Below are positions 25,054 through 33,557 of a stretch of DNA of 64,000 nucleotides, piece after piece; position 1 is the stretch's first letter, and each line of letters begins with the position of its first letter. Position numbers and translations under genes: made by a program. This DNA is from Acidobacteriota bacterium (GTDB lineage Bacteria > Acidobacteriota > Vicinamibacteria > Vicinamibacterales > UBA2999), in the NCBI GenBank assembly GCA_947482665.1, contig CANKJK010000004.1, positions 62,001 through 126,000 on the forward strand, in the 5' to 3' direction. Under the pieces are notes generated by a model. That model was not told the origin of the DNA. It saw only the letters and a program-made list of their open reading frames with translations, and made no database searches.

Positions 25054-26337
25054 ATGGCAAAACCCGTGATGACGGCGGCCCAGGCCGTCGGTCTGGTGAA
25101 GTCCGGTGACCGTGTCTTCCTCCACGGCAGCGCGGCAACTCCGCTCACCCTCGTCCATGCGCTCTTTGACCGGGCGAGCGAACTACGGGATATCGAGGTC
25201 ATCAGCGTCAGCACCTACGGCGACCTGGGCCTCGATCGGCCCGGCGTCCGGGAGTCCTTCTTCATCAACTCCCTCTTCGTGTCGGCGAATGTCCGGGAGG
25301 TCGTGGATACGGACCGCGGAGACTATGTGCCGGTCTTCCTCAGTGAGATCCCGCGCCTCTTCGAGGCGGGAATCCTGCCGATCGACGTGGCCCTCGTGCA
25401 CGTCTCGCCGCCCGACGCCCACGGCTACTGTTCGCTCGGCGTCAGCGTGGACGTCGCCCGCTCGGCCGTCGTGCATGCCCGGACCGTCATCGCGCAGGTG
25501 AACCCGCATATGCCCCGCACCCACGGCGACGGGCACCTGCACGTGAGCCGGTTCGCCGCGATGGTGGAGGTCGATGATCCGCTGCCGGAGGTGGACTATG
25601 GTCCCCACATTGGGCCCTGCGAGCGGGCGATCGCGGACCGGTGCGCGGGCCTCATCGAGGACGGCTCGACGCTCCAGATGGGTATTGGCGCGATTCCCGA
25701 CGCGATCCTCGGCGCGCTCGAGCATCACCGCGACCTGGGCGTTCACACCGAGATGTGCTCAAACGGCATCCTGCCGCTGTTGCAGAAAGGCGTGATCACG
25801 AACCGGTTCAAACGGAAGCACCCGGGGCGCGTGGTGACGAGTTTCGCCCTTGGGACGCGGGCGCTCTATGACCTGTTCGACGACAACCCGGACTTCGCCT
25901 TCCTCGACGCGCAGTATGTGAACGACGGCAACGTCATCGCGAAGAACCCGAAGGTCGTGGCCGTCAACAGCGCCATCGAGATGGACCTGACTGGCCAGGT
26001 GTGCGCCGACAGCATCGGCACGTACCAATTCAGTGGCGTGGGTGGGCAGATGGACTTTCTCCGGGGCGCCGCCCTCAGCGATGGCGGCAAGCCCGTGATC
26101 GCGATGGCGTCGGTGACGGCGAAGGGGGCCAGCAAGATCGTCCCGTTCCTCCGGCCTGGGGCGGGTGTGGTGACGACGCGCGCGCATGTGCACTGGGTCG
26201 TCACTGAGTGGGGCACGGCCTATCTCTACGGGAAGAATCTGCGGCAGCGGGCGGATGCGCTGGTGGCCATCGCGCATCCCGATCAGCGCGAGGCGCTGGC
26301 TCGCGCGACGCGCGAGCGTTTCGGCCCGAAGGGTTAA
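25054..26337 (+). CDS. Acetyl-CoA hydrolase / CoA-transferase family enzyme
   Basis: 427 aa, family length for 4-hydroxybutyrate or acetate CoA-transferases. The ping-pong catalytic Glu is Glu233 in GVHTEMCSNGIL. Other hallmarks are HVSPPDAHGYCSLGVSVD near 116, QMGIGAIPDAIL near 208, YVNDGNVIAKNP, GQVCADSIG and GVGGQMDFLRGAALS. It would exchange CoA between acetyl-CoA and a short-chain acid. The start was set at 25054 because GGAG lies about 11 nt upstream and the conserved fold begins there. A hairpin lies 44 nt before the start. The stop overlaps the convergent glycosyltransferase gene by 4 nt. Confidence 0.9.
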   Translation: MAKPVMTAAQAVGLVKSGDRVFLHGSAATPLTLVHALFDRASELRDIEVISVSTYGDLGLDRPGVRESFFINSLFVSANVREVVDTDRGDYVPVFLSEIPRLFEAGILPIDVALVHVSPPDAHGYCSLGVSVDVARSAVVHARTVIAQVNPHMPRTHGDGHLHVSRFAAMVEVDDPLPEVDYGPHIGPCERAIADRCAGLIEDGSTLQMGIGAIPDAILGALEHHRDLGVHTEMCSNGILPLLQKGVITNRFKRKHPGRVVTSFALGTRALYDLFDDNPDFAFLDAQYVNDGNVIAKNPKVVAVNSAIEMDLTGQVCADSIGTYQFSGVGGQMDFLRGAALSDGGKPVIAMASVTAKGASKIVPFLRPGAGVVTTRAHVHWVVTEWGTAYLYGKNLRQRADALVAIAHPDQREALARATRERFGPKG

Positions 26338-27539
26338 GCGCGAGGCACGCCGAAGACGTCGAGCCAGCCCCTGCGGAACGCAGCGGCGCTGAAGGGGAAG
26401 TCCGGAGCCTGGTGCTGTGCCAGGCCCGCCGCGGAGGCCGCGTCACGGGCCGCCGGGTCATCCAGAAAGTAGCGGAGCCCCTCGACGAGCGCCTCGACCG
26501 TTGACGCGTGACAGATGAAGCCCGTCTTCAGGTGGACGACGGATTCAACCAGGCCACCCGTTGGAAAGATGACCGGCGGCAGGCCGGCGCCGGTGGACTC
26601 CAGCCCGACGTTCCCGAATGTTTCTTCCTGCACGATGGGCGCCGCGAGAATGTAGCCGGCCCGCATGATGGCGGCGACATTCTGCCGCCCGCCGACGAAG
26701 CGGACGCGATCGCCGAGTCCCGCCGCGGCAACGCTGGTCTGAAGCTGGGTCGCGTAGGCCACGTAATCGGGCGGCCAGATGGGAAGGGTACCGACGATCA
26801 CGAGCTGGAGATCCAACCCCGCTTCGATCAGGAGTCGGCAGGCCTCGATGGCCAGGTGGGTTCCCTTGAACGGCGCGACCTGTCCGACGACCAGCACCGT
26901 CCTGCGCTGGCGGACCAGCTCGACCACGTCCTGATCGGTGCCTTCAGCGCATGAGCGCGTGGCCAGTCGGTTGAGGACCATGCCGAGTTGATGTTCCGGG
27001 ACTCCCGCGGCGGCGAGCCGGGTGCGGCAGAACACGGAAATGGCGATGATGCGATCGACCAGGCGGGGCACGACCCGTGACCAGAGCCAGAGGTGGACAC
27101 GATTCGGTACCGGATGGTTGGCCACGCGCAGGATGGTGGGCACGCCCAACGCCCGCAGGATCAGCAGCGCCGGGGCGTTGCGAATCGCCGTCATGAAGTT
27201 CGGCATGAAGATGTGCGTCGGGCGGAAGCGTCGGGAGTCCCGCAGCAGCCCCAGGCTCGTATTCAGGATTTCCCAGGCGAATTGCATCGCCCGCAGCGGG
27301 TTCAACAGGGCACGGCTGAAGCCGTACCGGTAATACCCCGTGGACCAGGTGGCGCCGATGTCATCGGCGAGCTGGACGATGCGTTCGTTCTCCCAGTCGT
27401 TGACGATGCAGTGAACCGCCGCGCCTTCGTCCCGCAGTACGCGCAGCACCTCGAACGTCATCCGCTCGTTGCCGAAGACGACGAACATATCGCCGCAGCA
27501 GGCGATTACGCGCAGGGGCGGGTGTTCCGCGGGGGACAT
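26334..27539 (-). CDS. GT4-family glycosyltransferase
   Basis: 401 aa, GT-B fold. The C-terminal nucleotide-sugar half has VLVVGQVAPFKGTHLAIEA (strand plus Lys), VRFVGG and the E-x7-E motif in QEETFGNVGLESTGAGLPPVIF, which binds the donor sugar. The N-terminal half (VVFGNERMTFEVLRVLRDEGAAVHCIVND; HIFMPNFMTAIRNAPALLILRALGVPTILRVANH) binds the acceptor. Likely cytoplasmic or membrane-peripheral, in surface glycan synthesis; donor and acceptor unknown. The ATG has no Shine-Dalgarno; TAGACT ends 6 nt upstream. It is a single-gene unit between a convergent gene and tRNA-Glu. Confidence 0.88.
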   Translation of the reverse strand: MSPAEHPPLRVIACCGDMFVVFGNERMTFEVLRVLRDEGAAVHCIVNDWENERIVQLADDIGATWSTGYYRYGFSRALLNPLRAMQFAWEILNTSLGLLRDSRRFRPTHIFMPNFMTAIRNAPALLILRALGVPTILRVANHPVPNRVHLWLWSRVVPRLVDRIIAISVFCRTRLAAAGVPEHQLGMVLNRLATRSCAEGTDQDVVELVRQRRTVLVVGQVAPFKGTHLAIEACRLLIEAGLDLQLVIVGTLPIWPPDYVAYATQLQTSVAAAGLGDRVRFVGGRQNVAAIMRAGYILAAPIVQEETFGNVGLESTGAGLPPVIFPTGGLVESVVHLKTGFICHASTVEALVEGLRYFLDDPAARDAASAAGLAQHQAPDFPFSAAAFRRGWLDVFGVPRA

Positions 27540-27545
27540 CGGGCA

Positions 27546-27551
27546 AGTCTA
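27546..27551 (-). promoter_or_regulatory. -10-like hexamer TAGACT, possible leaderless start
   Basis: Minus-strand TAGACT is followed by exactly 6 nt (TGCCCG) and then the glycosyltransferase ATG at 27539. No ribosome-binding site is present. The geometry matches a leaderless transcript. Confidence 0.45.
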
Positions 27552-27728
27552 CGTGCGAACACCGGCGAGACGCTCTTGCGCGGTGTGGGCCGTTGGTACC
27601 GGTACGGGGGGAGGAACGCTAAGAATACCGGCCGGTTCGCCAGTCGCAACCGAGCGGCAACTCTCCCCGCGCCAACGGCGTGCCAACTTCCCATCGCCGG
27701 CGCGTCGAGAACTGACACCCTGAAGAAG

Positions 27729-27803
27729 TGGTAGCGGTACGGGGAATCGAACCCCGATTTAATGGTTGAGAACCATCCGTCCTAACCGTTAGACGATACC
27801 GCC
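27729..27803 (-). tRNA. tRNA-Glu (anticodon CTC)
   Basis: 75 nt read on the minus strand. The acceptor stem is GGCGGTA paired with TACCGCT, with a G-U first pair. The D arm contains TAACGGTTA. The anticodon stem GATGG/CCATT closes the loop TTCTCAA, so the anticodon is CTC, reading GAG (Glu). The T arm is GGGGTTCGATTCCCC, discriminator A, and the CCA end is encoded (complement of 27729-27731). All cloverleaf elements are intact. Confidence 0.96.
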
Positions 27804-28113
27804 GTAGAGGGTGAGAACAACAATAATACAAGGCTTTCTTGATCCACGGCAAGCCCGCTGTCTCTATGAGAAGAAGCCTGTGCGCCAATGCTGCGCCGGT
27901 CGGCCCCACGCTTCGTAGGTTTCTTCTGTTAGCGCTGTCCCGTTCGGGAGAACTCGGCTGGCCGTAGCCTTCCCCCGATGCGCATAGACGTGGATGAATC
28001 GGGCGGCTTCATCCTCGCCGCCGCTCCTACCAAGGTCTGCTGTATTGGCGCGCTGTCGTTCCGGAGCGCTTCTGATGAGGATCCGATCAAGCAGGCAGCG
28101 GCGCGGCTCGGCG
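27804..28113. other. Intergenic region beside tRNA-Glu
   Basis: 310 nt between tRNA-Glu and the repeat-protein gene. The first 50 nt hold the tRNA promoter. From about 27864 to 28010 the minus strand is open and reads a plausible peptide ending FIHVYAHRGKATASR, LPNGTALTEETYEAW and HWRTGFFS before a stop. It has no start codon of its own and no recognised family. It may be a gene remnant. No integrase or att-type repeat of the tRNA 3' end was found. Confidence 0.35.
27823..27852 (-). promoter_or_regulatory. Sigma-70-type promoter of tRNA-Glu
   Basis: On the minus strand TTGCCG (27847-27852) and TATTAT (27823-27828) are separated by 18 nt. The -10 box ends 19 nt before the mature tRNA 5' end at 27803, consistent with a short precursor leader. 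Confidence 0.65.
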
Positions 28114-28698
28114 TCAGTGCGCTGACGTGCGGGCGCCGTCGCGGAAGCCCCCTTCGTAGCCCTGCCGGAAGCCGTCGCGATAGTTGCGGCGGTAGGCGTC
28201 CTTCGAGCCGTACTCCCGGAAGTACCCGGCGTCGCCGTCGCGATACGCGCCCTCGCGCGTCGGGTCGTACCGGTCACGGTCGTTACCGTCATCAAAGCCG
28301 CGGCGGTAGCCGTCCGCCTGTCCGCGGGCGAAGGCCGGGTCGGGCACGGTGCTCCTGGTCACGCCGTTTCCACGTGATCCGGCTCCGGGCGCCATGCGGG
28401 CCTCGCGCTCGCTCGTGAAGCCGGCGCGGTAGCCGTCACCATACCCGCGCTGCACTTCACCGCGGAAACCCCGGCGCGGTCCCCGCGCGGGGCCCCGCGG
28501 CGGTCCGAGTGGTTCCAGTGCGGGCTCGTGGCCAGTGCGTGCGTCGCGGACGCCGTCGAGGTAGCCCCGCTCGTAGCCTTCGTCATAGGGCGCCATCCGC
28601 CGGATGTCCGGACCCCACCGCTGTGGAGGCGGATCGGCCGGTGCACCCCCGAGGACCAACGGGAACATCGCGGCGGCGAGAAGGAGTGTGAAGGGCAT
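28114..28698 (-). CDS. Exported protein with aromatic/glycine repeats
   Basis: 194 aa from the ATG that begins a clean signal peptide (MPFTLLLAAAMFPLVLGG, then APADPPPQ). The mature protein is hydrophilic and rich in Tyr, Arg, Asp and Gly. It contains repeated units of the form Y-x2-G-Y/F-x2-G: YERGYLDGVRD near 39, YGDGYRAGF near 85, ADGYRRGFDDG near 127, and NYRDGFRQGYEGGFRDG near the end. The central stretch is Pro/Arg/Gly-rich. The repeats resemble short Gly-aromatic motifs of exported structural or metal-binding proteins, but no family is recognised. A longer open frame upstream (to 28887) lacks a signal peptide and overlaps the divergent gene. Confidence 0.65.
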   Translation of the reverse strand: MPFTLLLAAAMFPLVLGGAPADPPPQRWGPDIRRMAPYDEGYERGYLDGVRDARTGHEPALEPLGPPRGPARGPRRGFRGEVQRGYGDGYRAGFTSEREARMAPGAGSRGNGVTRSTVPDPAFARGQADGYRRGFDDGNDRDRYDPTREGAYRDGDAGYFREYGSKDAYRRNYRDGFRQGYEGGFRDGARTSAH

Positions 28699-28792
28699 CA
28701 CGACCTGTCGTCCGCCATTTTGCAAGCGGCAGGCCATCCAAGGGAACGCCAATCTGGCGTGATCCCGCGCTATCCTCGCAACGATCACCCCC

Positions 28793-29803
28793 ATGCGACG
28801 CCTGCTCAGGACAGTTGATGCCCACGTCGGAGGGCAGGTCCTTCGTCTTGTGATCGACGGACTTCCGACTCCCTCCGGCAGTTCCATGCGCCGGAAGCAG
28901 CAGTGGATGGCGGACCATGCCGACGACCTGCTCGCGGCGCTGGTCCGGGAGCCGCGCGGCCACGAGGGCGTGACGGCCGGATGGTTTACGGTGCCCGAGC
29001 ACCCGGACGCGCACGCCGGCGTGCTCTTCCGGCATGCCGAGGGCTACGCCGGGCTCTGCGGGCACGGTGTCATGGGCGCTGTGGCCATCGGGATTGAGCA
29101 CGGTCTGCTGTTCGACCGGGCAGCCGAGACCTCGCCCGACCGCATCGTGCGACTGGATACCCCTGCCGGCCGGATCCAGGCGACCGCGCGCGTCTCACCT
29201 GATGGACGCGTGACCTCCGTTGCGGTGACGCTTCCGCCGGCGCTGGTCATCAACCCGTCCGTGGTGTGCCGGGCACTCGGGCGTCCGGTGCGCGCTGATA
29301 TCGCCTGGTGTGGCGGGTGCTACGTCATCCTCGACGCGGAATCGGCCGGCCTCACCCTGGATGCCACGGCCATGGCCGACATTCAGCGGGCGGGCCGGGC
29401 GATCGCGGCGGACCTGGCCGGCTCGGCGCTGCTCACCCACCCGACGCTCGGCGCGCAGGACGGCGTGGAGGCGGTCGTGTTCATCGGGCCTCCTCGCGCG
29501 GAGGACGCGCACCTGACCAGCGCGACCGTCTATCCCGACGGCGCCGTGGACCGCTCTCCCGGGGGGGGCTCCACCGCCGCCGTGCTGGCCGTGCTGGATG
29601 CGATGGGGCTCGTCCTCGACGATGCGCCGTTTGTGCACGAAAGCCTGATTGGCGCCCGCTTCACGGCGCGCGTGACGTCGCGTCTGGAGATTGAGGGCCT
29701 GCCGGCCGTCGTGCCGGAAGTAGAGGCTGCGCCGTGGATCACGGGCGAGCACACGTTTCACATCGATGACGCGGACCCGTTCCGCGCGGGATTTCGCTTC
29801 TAA
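28793..29803 (+). CDS. Proline racemase-family enzyme lacking the second catalytic cysteine
   Basis: 336 aa, the family length. Known members are proline racemase, 4-hydroxyproline 2-epimerase (both with two catalytic cysteines) and trans-3-hydroxy-L-proline dehydratase (second Cys replaced, Thr in the human enzyme). The first cysteine is present (Cys89, GLCGHGVMGAVA). At the second site, where the family has DRSPCGTGT, this protein reads DRSPGGGST, so the Cys is Gly257. The N-terminal RTVDAHVGGQVLRLV and EGVTAGWFTVPEH segments are family-like. I infer a dehydratase-like or altered activity. TATCCT at 28771-28776 is a possible -10. Confidence 0.85.
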   Translation: MRRLLRTVDAHVGGQVLRLVIDGLPTPSGSSMRRKQQWMADHADDLLAALVREPRGHEGVTAGWFTVPEHPDAHAGVLFRHAEGYAGLCGHGVMGAVAIGIEHGLLFDRAAETSPDRIVRLDTPAGRIQATARVSPDGRVTSVAVTLPPALVINPSVVCRALGRPVRADIAWCGGCYVILDAESAGLTLDATAMADIQRAGRAIAADLAGSALLTHPTLGAQDGVEAVVFIGPPRAEDAHLTSATVYPDGAVDRSPGGGSTAAVLAVLDAMGLVLDDAPFVHESLIGARFTARVTSRLEIEGLPAVVPEVEAAPWITGEHTFHIDDADPFRAGFRF

Positions 29804-29815
29804 CCCGCGCGGTCT

Positions 29816-30136
29816 CTACAGCCCGAGCTGCGTCCGCGCCAGGCGGTCGAGGAGCACGGGCAGGCGCTCACCGTCGAGCGCGAAGCCTGCGGCCTCGCCC
29901 GCCCAGCCCAGTTTGAAGCTGCGCGAGAGGGCCGAGACCCAGATCTGCCGGACGGGCGCGTTGGGACTGACGACGAACTTCGCGGGCTTTGGGTCCTCGA
30001 AGATCACCTGCAGGACGCCATTCTGGAGCTCCACCTCGAAGTCGTGCTCGTCGGCGAGCGGGAGGAGCGCCTTCTGCGCCGCCTCGATCGCCACGTCGGC
30101 GGCGACGGCAAATTCCTGATCGGTCAGTTCCGGCAT
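29816..30136 (-). CDS. cyaY: Frataxin-like iron donor protein CyaY
   Basis: 106 aa. The short alpha-beta sandwich matches CyaY: LTDQEFAVAADVAIEAAQKAL (first helix), an acidic stretch (DEHDFEVEL), GVLQVIFEDPKPAKFVVSPNAP, and RQIWVSALSRSFKL with the conserved Gln-Ile-Trp-Val-Ser. It binds iron through acidic residues on helix 1 and regulates IscS-dependent Fe-S assembly. The start lies 8 nt after the VWA gene stop, so it is co-transcribed with that gene; no isc gene is visible nearby. Confidence 0.85.
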   Translation of the reverse strand: MPELTDQEFAVAADVAIEAAQKALLPLADEHDFEVELQNGVLQVIFEDPKPAKFVVSPNAPVRQIWVSALSRSFKLGWAGEAAGFALDGERLPVLLDRLARTQLGL

Positions 30137-30144
30137 GCCCGTCC

Positions 30145-31041
30145 CTATTCCTTTGAAGCGATGTACGACTTGCGCGCCCGCGCCGCGAAGCCGGGCTTGT
30201 TTACTTTGAGCTCCAGCTTGTGCTCCCTGCCGTCGAGCACGGCCGGTGAGAAGCCGAGCGTGTACTGACTGTGCAGCTCCTGCGCCACGCGGGAGAAGGT
30301 CGGACCGAGGTCGTCGGTCTTGCGCAGCTGGAAGTATCCGCCACCGGTTTCGTCGGCCAGCTTCTTCAGGCCGCGATCCGGCTGGGAGCGCACCCGTTGC
30401 CGGCCATTGAAGTACTCGGACTCCAGGCCGATGGCGTAGACCATGACTTCGTCGGCCTGCGCCCGCTTCATCACATCACCCAGGCCGCGCTTGCTCGACG
30501 TGTCGTCGCCATCGGTAAAGACCAGCACGACCTTGCGCCCCGCCACGCCGTCGAGCGTGGCCATGCTCTCCCAGATCGCGTCGTAGAGCCGTGTCGGGTT
30601 GCCGAACTGGAGGTCGCGGAGCGCGCCAATCAGGTCGTCGCGGTCGTGGGTGAAGTGCCCGCTGAACTGGATCTTGTCGTTGAACGCGCCGACCTGGCCC
30701 TTGTCCGCCGGCAGCATCCGCATCAGGAACTGTTCGGTGGCCCGGTTCAGCAACTCCAGGCTTCCCGTCATGCTGGCGCTGGTGTCGAGCATCACGACCA
30801 CCGTGAAGGGTGTGACCTCGCTCTCAAAGAACCCGATTTCCTGCGGTTTACCATTGTCGAGCAGGGAGAAGTCCGGTTTTTCCAGGCCGGGGACCAGCCG
30901 CCGTTCGGCATCCGTCACGGTGGCCACGATGGGCACGATGCGGGTGCCGGCCCTGAAGGTCGGTTCCTGCGCGTGGCTCGCGATGCCCAGCGCGACGGTC
31001 AGCCCGACGACGATTGCGACAACACGAGACGCGTTGGTCAT
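30145..31041 (-). CDS. Exported VWA-domain protein
   Basis: 298 aa, signal peptide about 1-24 (ending ASHAQ). The von Willebrand A fold carries a MIDAS site: Asp86-Thr-Ser88-Ala-Ser90 in VVMLDTSASM, the Thr in NPTRLYDAIW, and Asp in VFTDGDDTSSKR. A beta-strand extension precedes it (VPIVATVTDAERRLVPGLEKPDFSLLDNG), as in the recurrent VWA family of Acidobacteriota. It probably mediates metal-dependent protein binding in the periplasm. A reading frame continues far upstream antisense to the receptor gene but is a GC artefact. TAAGCT stands 8 nt before the ATG. Confidence 0.88.
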   Translation of the reverse strand: MTNASRVVAIVVGLTVALGIASHAQEPTFRAGTRIVPIVATVTDAERRLVPGLEKPDFSLLDNGKPQEIGFFESEVTPFTVVVMLDTSASMTGSLELLNRATEQFLMRMLPADKGQVGAFNDKIQFSGHFTHDRDDLIGALRDLQFGNPTRLYDAIWESMATLDGVAGRKVVLVFTDGDDTSSKRGLGDVMKRAQADEVMVYAIGLESEYFNGRQRVRSQPDRGLKKLADETGGGYFQLRKTDDLGPTFSRVAQELHSQYTLGFSPAVLDGREHKLELKVNKPGFAARARKSYIASKE

Positions 31042-31164
31042 GTCCGATGAGCTTAGCAAGCGCTGTTCCGTGCGTCTAACCAAGCGGGCGTGAGCCTTTT
31101 GGAGTATTTTCAACCAGCCATGTCCTCGTCCGGCGTCAGTGCCCGGGCGATTCGAGGTCCCAGG

Positions 31165-33546
31165 ATGCGTCGAACGTCTCTTGCCTTGTTGCTGAGTCTT
31201 GCCAGCCTCGTCTGTGTTGCGGGGACGAGTGCCCGCGCCCAGTCGCCGGCGGTCACGTCGCGCCGGCTGGTGGTCACCGTGCTGGACGCGCAGGGGCTGC
31301 CCATCCCTGGTGCGCGGGTCACCGCCGTGCTGCAGGCCGGGCATCTGGACCGCACCGCCACCGGGGCCGGTGAGCAGGTCACGCTCGCGGATCTGCCGGC
31401 CGGCGCGTACAAGGTGCGTGTCTCGGCGCCCGGCTTCGAGACACAGGACCTGACCGCCGACCTGTCGGCGCAACAGGAACAGGCGCTCACCGCCAACCTC
31501 AAGGTGGCCGGCATCACTGAACAGTTGGTCGTCACGGCCACGCGCACCGAGCAGCGCGTCGCCGACATTCCCGCGAGCATCAGCGTCGTGAGTCGCGAGC
31601 AGATCCTCCGCTCCGCGGCCGTCGTGGCCGACGACGTCCTGCGTCAGGTGCCCACCTTCAGCCTCTTTCGCCGCACCAGCAGCCTGGCGGCCAATCCCAC
31701 CGCGCAGGGTGTGTCCCTGCGTGGCATCGGGCCGAGCGGCGTCAGTCGGACCCTTGTGACGCTCGACGAAGTGCCGTTCAATGATCCCTTTGGCGGCAAT
31801 GTGTTCTGGACGCGCGTGCCGCTGATGAACGCCGAGCGGATCGAGGTCGTGGAAGGGCCGTCGTCGAGCCTTTACGGCAACTATGCGATGGGCGGCGTCA
31901 TCAACATCATCACCAACCGCCCCACACCCCGCACGCTCATCTTCAAGCCGCAGTACGGCACCAGGGCCACGCCCAAGATGGACGTCTTCGCGAGCGACGT
32001 CTGGGGCCGGCTCGGGGTGACGGTCGATGCCAGCACGCTGCAGACGGACGGCTACGTGACCGTGGCGCCCGAGGAGCGCGGCGCCATCGACAACGAGGCG
32101 AATGTCCGCTTCCAGAATGTCAGCAGCCGCGCCGACTATCGGCTCTCGGACCGCGTGAATCTCTTCTTCCGCGGTGGCTATTTCGACGAGAAGCGCGACA
32201 ACGGCAAGATCGGCGAGCTCAACGACACGACGTGGAGCGCGGCGCAGGGCGGCGCGCGCGTGCAGCTTCCCGAGGGCAGCACCGTACAGGCGCGGCTCTT
32301 CTATGACCATGAAGACTTCCACCAGAACACCTTCGCGGTACCGGCGGCCGTGCCGGCGAGAAGCCTGAGCAACATCACGCTCGACAAGATCGTCCCCTCG
32401 CGCGCGATCGGGTCGCTCGTGCAGTGGTCGCGGGCGCTGAGCCTTGGCGGCGTCACCCACGCGGCGACGGCAGGCACCGACTTCCGCCGCATCGTGGGCG
32501 ACAGCGACGAGCGGACCTTTGCCGCAGCCACCGGGCTGACGCCCGTTGTGCACCGCGTGGCCGGCGGGCGGCAGCGCTTCGCCGGTCTCTTCGCGCAGGA
32601 CATCATCGAGCTCACCCCCACGTGGCAGGTGACGTTCGCGGCGCGGCTCGATTCCTGGCGGAACTACGACGCCCATAACCGCGAAATCACGCTCGCCACG
32701 GGCCTGCCGACCGCCACCAACCGCGACGCGCTGCCGGACAAATCCGACACGGCAGTCAGTCCGCGCGTGGCCGTCCTCTATCGCCTTCGGAGCAATGTCT
32801 CGGTCTGGACGAGCCTGAGCCGCGGGTTCCGCGCGCCGACCCTGAAGGAGCTCTACAGCCCGTTCCGCGTGGGCAACGTCCTGACCCAGTCCAATGAGGC
32901 GCTCGGACCCGAGCGGTTGACGGGCGGGGAGGTCGGCGTCAGCGCCGCGCCGAGTCAGCAGGTGACCGTGCGCGGCACGTGGTTCAGCAACCGCGTCAAC
33001 GATGCCATCGCCAACGCCTCGGTGACTGCCAACGGGCTCACGCGCCAGGTGCGCAACGTCGGCAGCACGAACATCGCCGGCCTGCAGCTCGACGGCTCGT
33101 ATCACCCGACACCGCGGTGGAACGTCACCGCGGCCTACGTCTTCGATGTCGCCCGCGTGCACGCCGGCGTCGCCGACGCGACCGGGCTTGACCTGACGGG
33201 CCGCGACCTCGCGCAGGTGCCGCGGCACCGGGCGTCGTTCGAGCTCACCTACAGCAATCCGAAGATTGCGATCCTCGCGCTGGAGCATCAGTTCGTCGGA
33301 CACCAGTTCGATGACGATCAGAACCTCGCGCGCATCCTGCCGGCCATCGCGGCCCGCAGCGTCGTGGGCCTGCCGGGTTATCAGGTGACGAATGTCACGG
33401 CCACGCGGGTCATCACTCGTCAGGCGAGCGTCTTCGTCGGTGTGCAGAATCTACTGGGCACGGAGTACTACGTGGGCACCAATCCCACGACCGTCGGTAC
33501 GCCGCGCCTGGTCAACGCAGGTATTCGGCTCCAGATGGGGCATTAG
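31165..33546 (+). CDS. TonB-dependent receptor
   Basis: 793 aa from the ATG that begins a signal peptide (MRRTSLALLLSLASLVCVAG, cleavage after ARA). A carboxypeptidase-regulatory-like domain (about 32-110) precedes a canonical plug: VVTATRTEQRVADIPASISVV, VPTFSLFRRTSSL, GVSLRGIGPSGVSRTLVTLDEVPFNDPFGG, IEVVEGPSSSLYGNYAMGGVINI. The barrel (SRGFRAPTLKELY is the classic receptor motif) ends in VNAGIRLQMGH, so the last residue is His rather than Phe. The vitamin B12/siderophore-type plug suggests uptake of a chelated metal or haem. The genes for an ABM-fold protein and a DsbA-like protein follow directly. Confidence 0.9.
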   Translation: MRRTSLALLLSLASLVCVAGTSARAQSPAVTSRRLVVTVLDAQGLPIPGARVTAVLQAGHLDRTATGAGEQVTLADLPAGAYKVRVSAPGFETQDLTADLSAQQEQALTANLKVAGITEQLVVTATRTEQRVADIPASISVVSREQILRSAAVVADDVLRQVPTFSLFRRTSSLAANPTAQGVSLRGIGPSGVSRTLVTLDEVPFNDPFGGNVFWTRVPLMNAERIEVVEGPSSSLYGNYAMGGVINIITNRPTPRTLIFKPQYGTRATPKMDVFASDVWGRLGVTVDASTLQTDGYVTVAPEERGAIDNEANVRFQNVSSRADYRLSDRVNLFFRGGYFDEKRDNGKIGELNDTTWSAAQGGARVQLPEGSTVQARLFYDHEDFHQNTFAVPAAVPARSLSNITLDKIVPSRAIGSLVQWSRALSLGGVTHAATAGTDFRRIVGDSDERTFAAATGLTPVVHRVAGGRQRFAGLFAQDIIELTPTWQVTFAARLDSWRNYDAHNREITLATGLPTATNRDALPDKSDTAVSPRVAVLYRLRSNVSVWTSLSRGFRAPTLKELYSPFRVGNVLTQSNEALGPERLTGGEVGVSAAPSQQVTVRGTWFSNRVNDAIANASVTANGLTRQVRNVGSTNIAGLQLDGSYHPTPRWNVTAAYVFDVARVHAGVADATGLDLTGRDLAQVPRHRASFELTYSNPKIAILALEHQFVGHQFDDDQNLARILPAIAARSVVGLPGYQVTNVTATRVITRQASVFVGVQNLLGTEYYVGTNPTTVGTPRLVNAGIRLQMGH

Positions 33547-33557
33547 GGATTTCATTC

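Noticed and set aside
27729-28113. tRNA-Glu as attachment site of a genomic island.
   Set aside because: No integrase, phage gene or repeated tRNA 3' end was seen within several kilobases; neighbouring genes look native in composition.
31042-33303. Very long open reading frame antisense to the TonB receptor, continuous with the VWA gene.
   Set aside because: High GC third positions on the opposite strand open the complementary frame; the protein is Arg/His/Val-rich and low complexity without family motifs.
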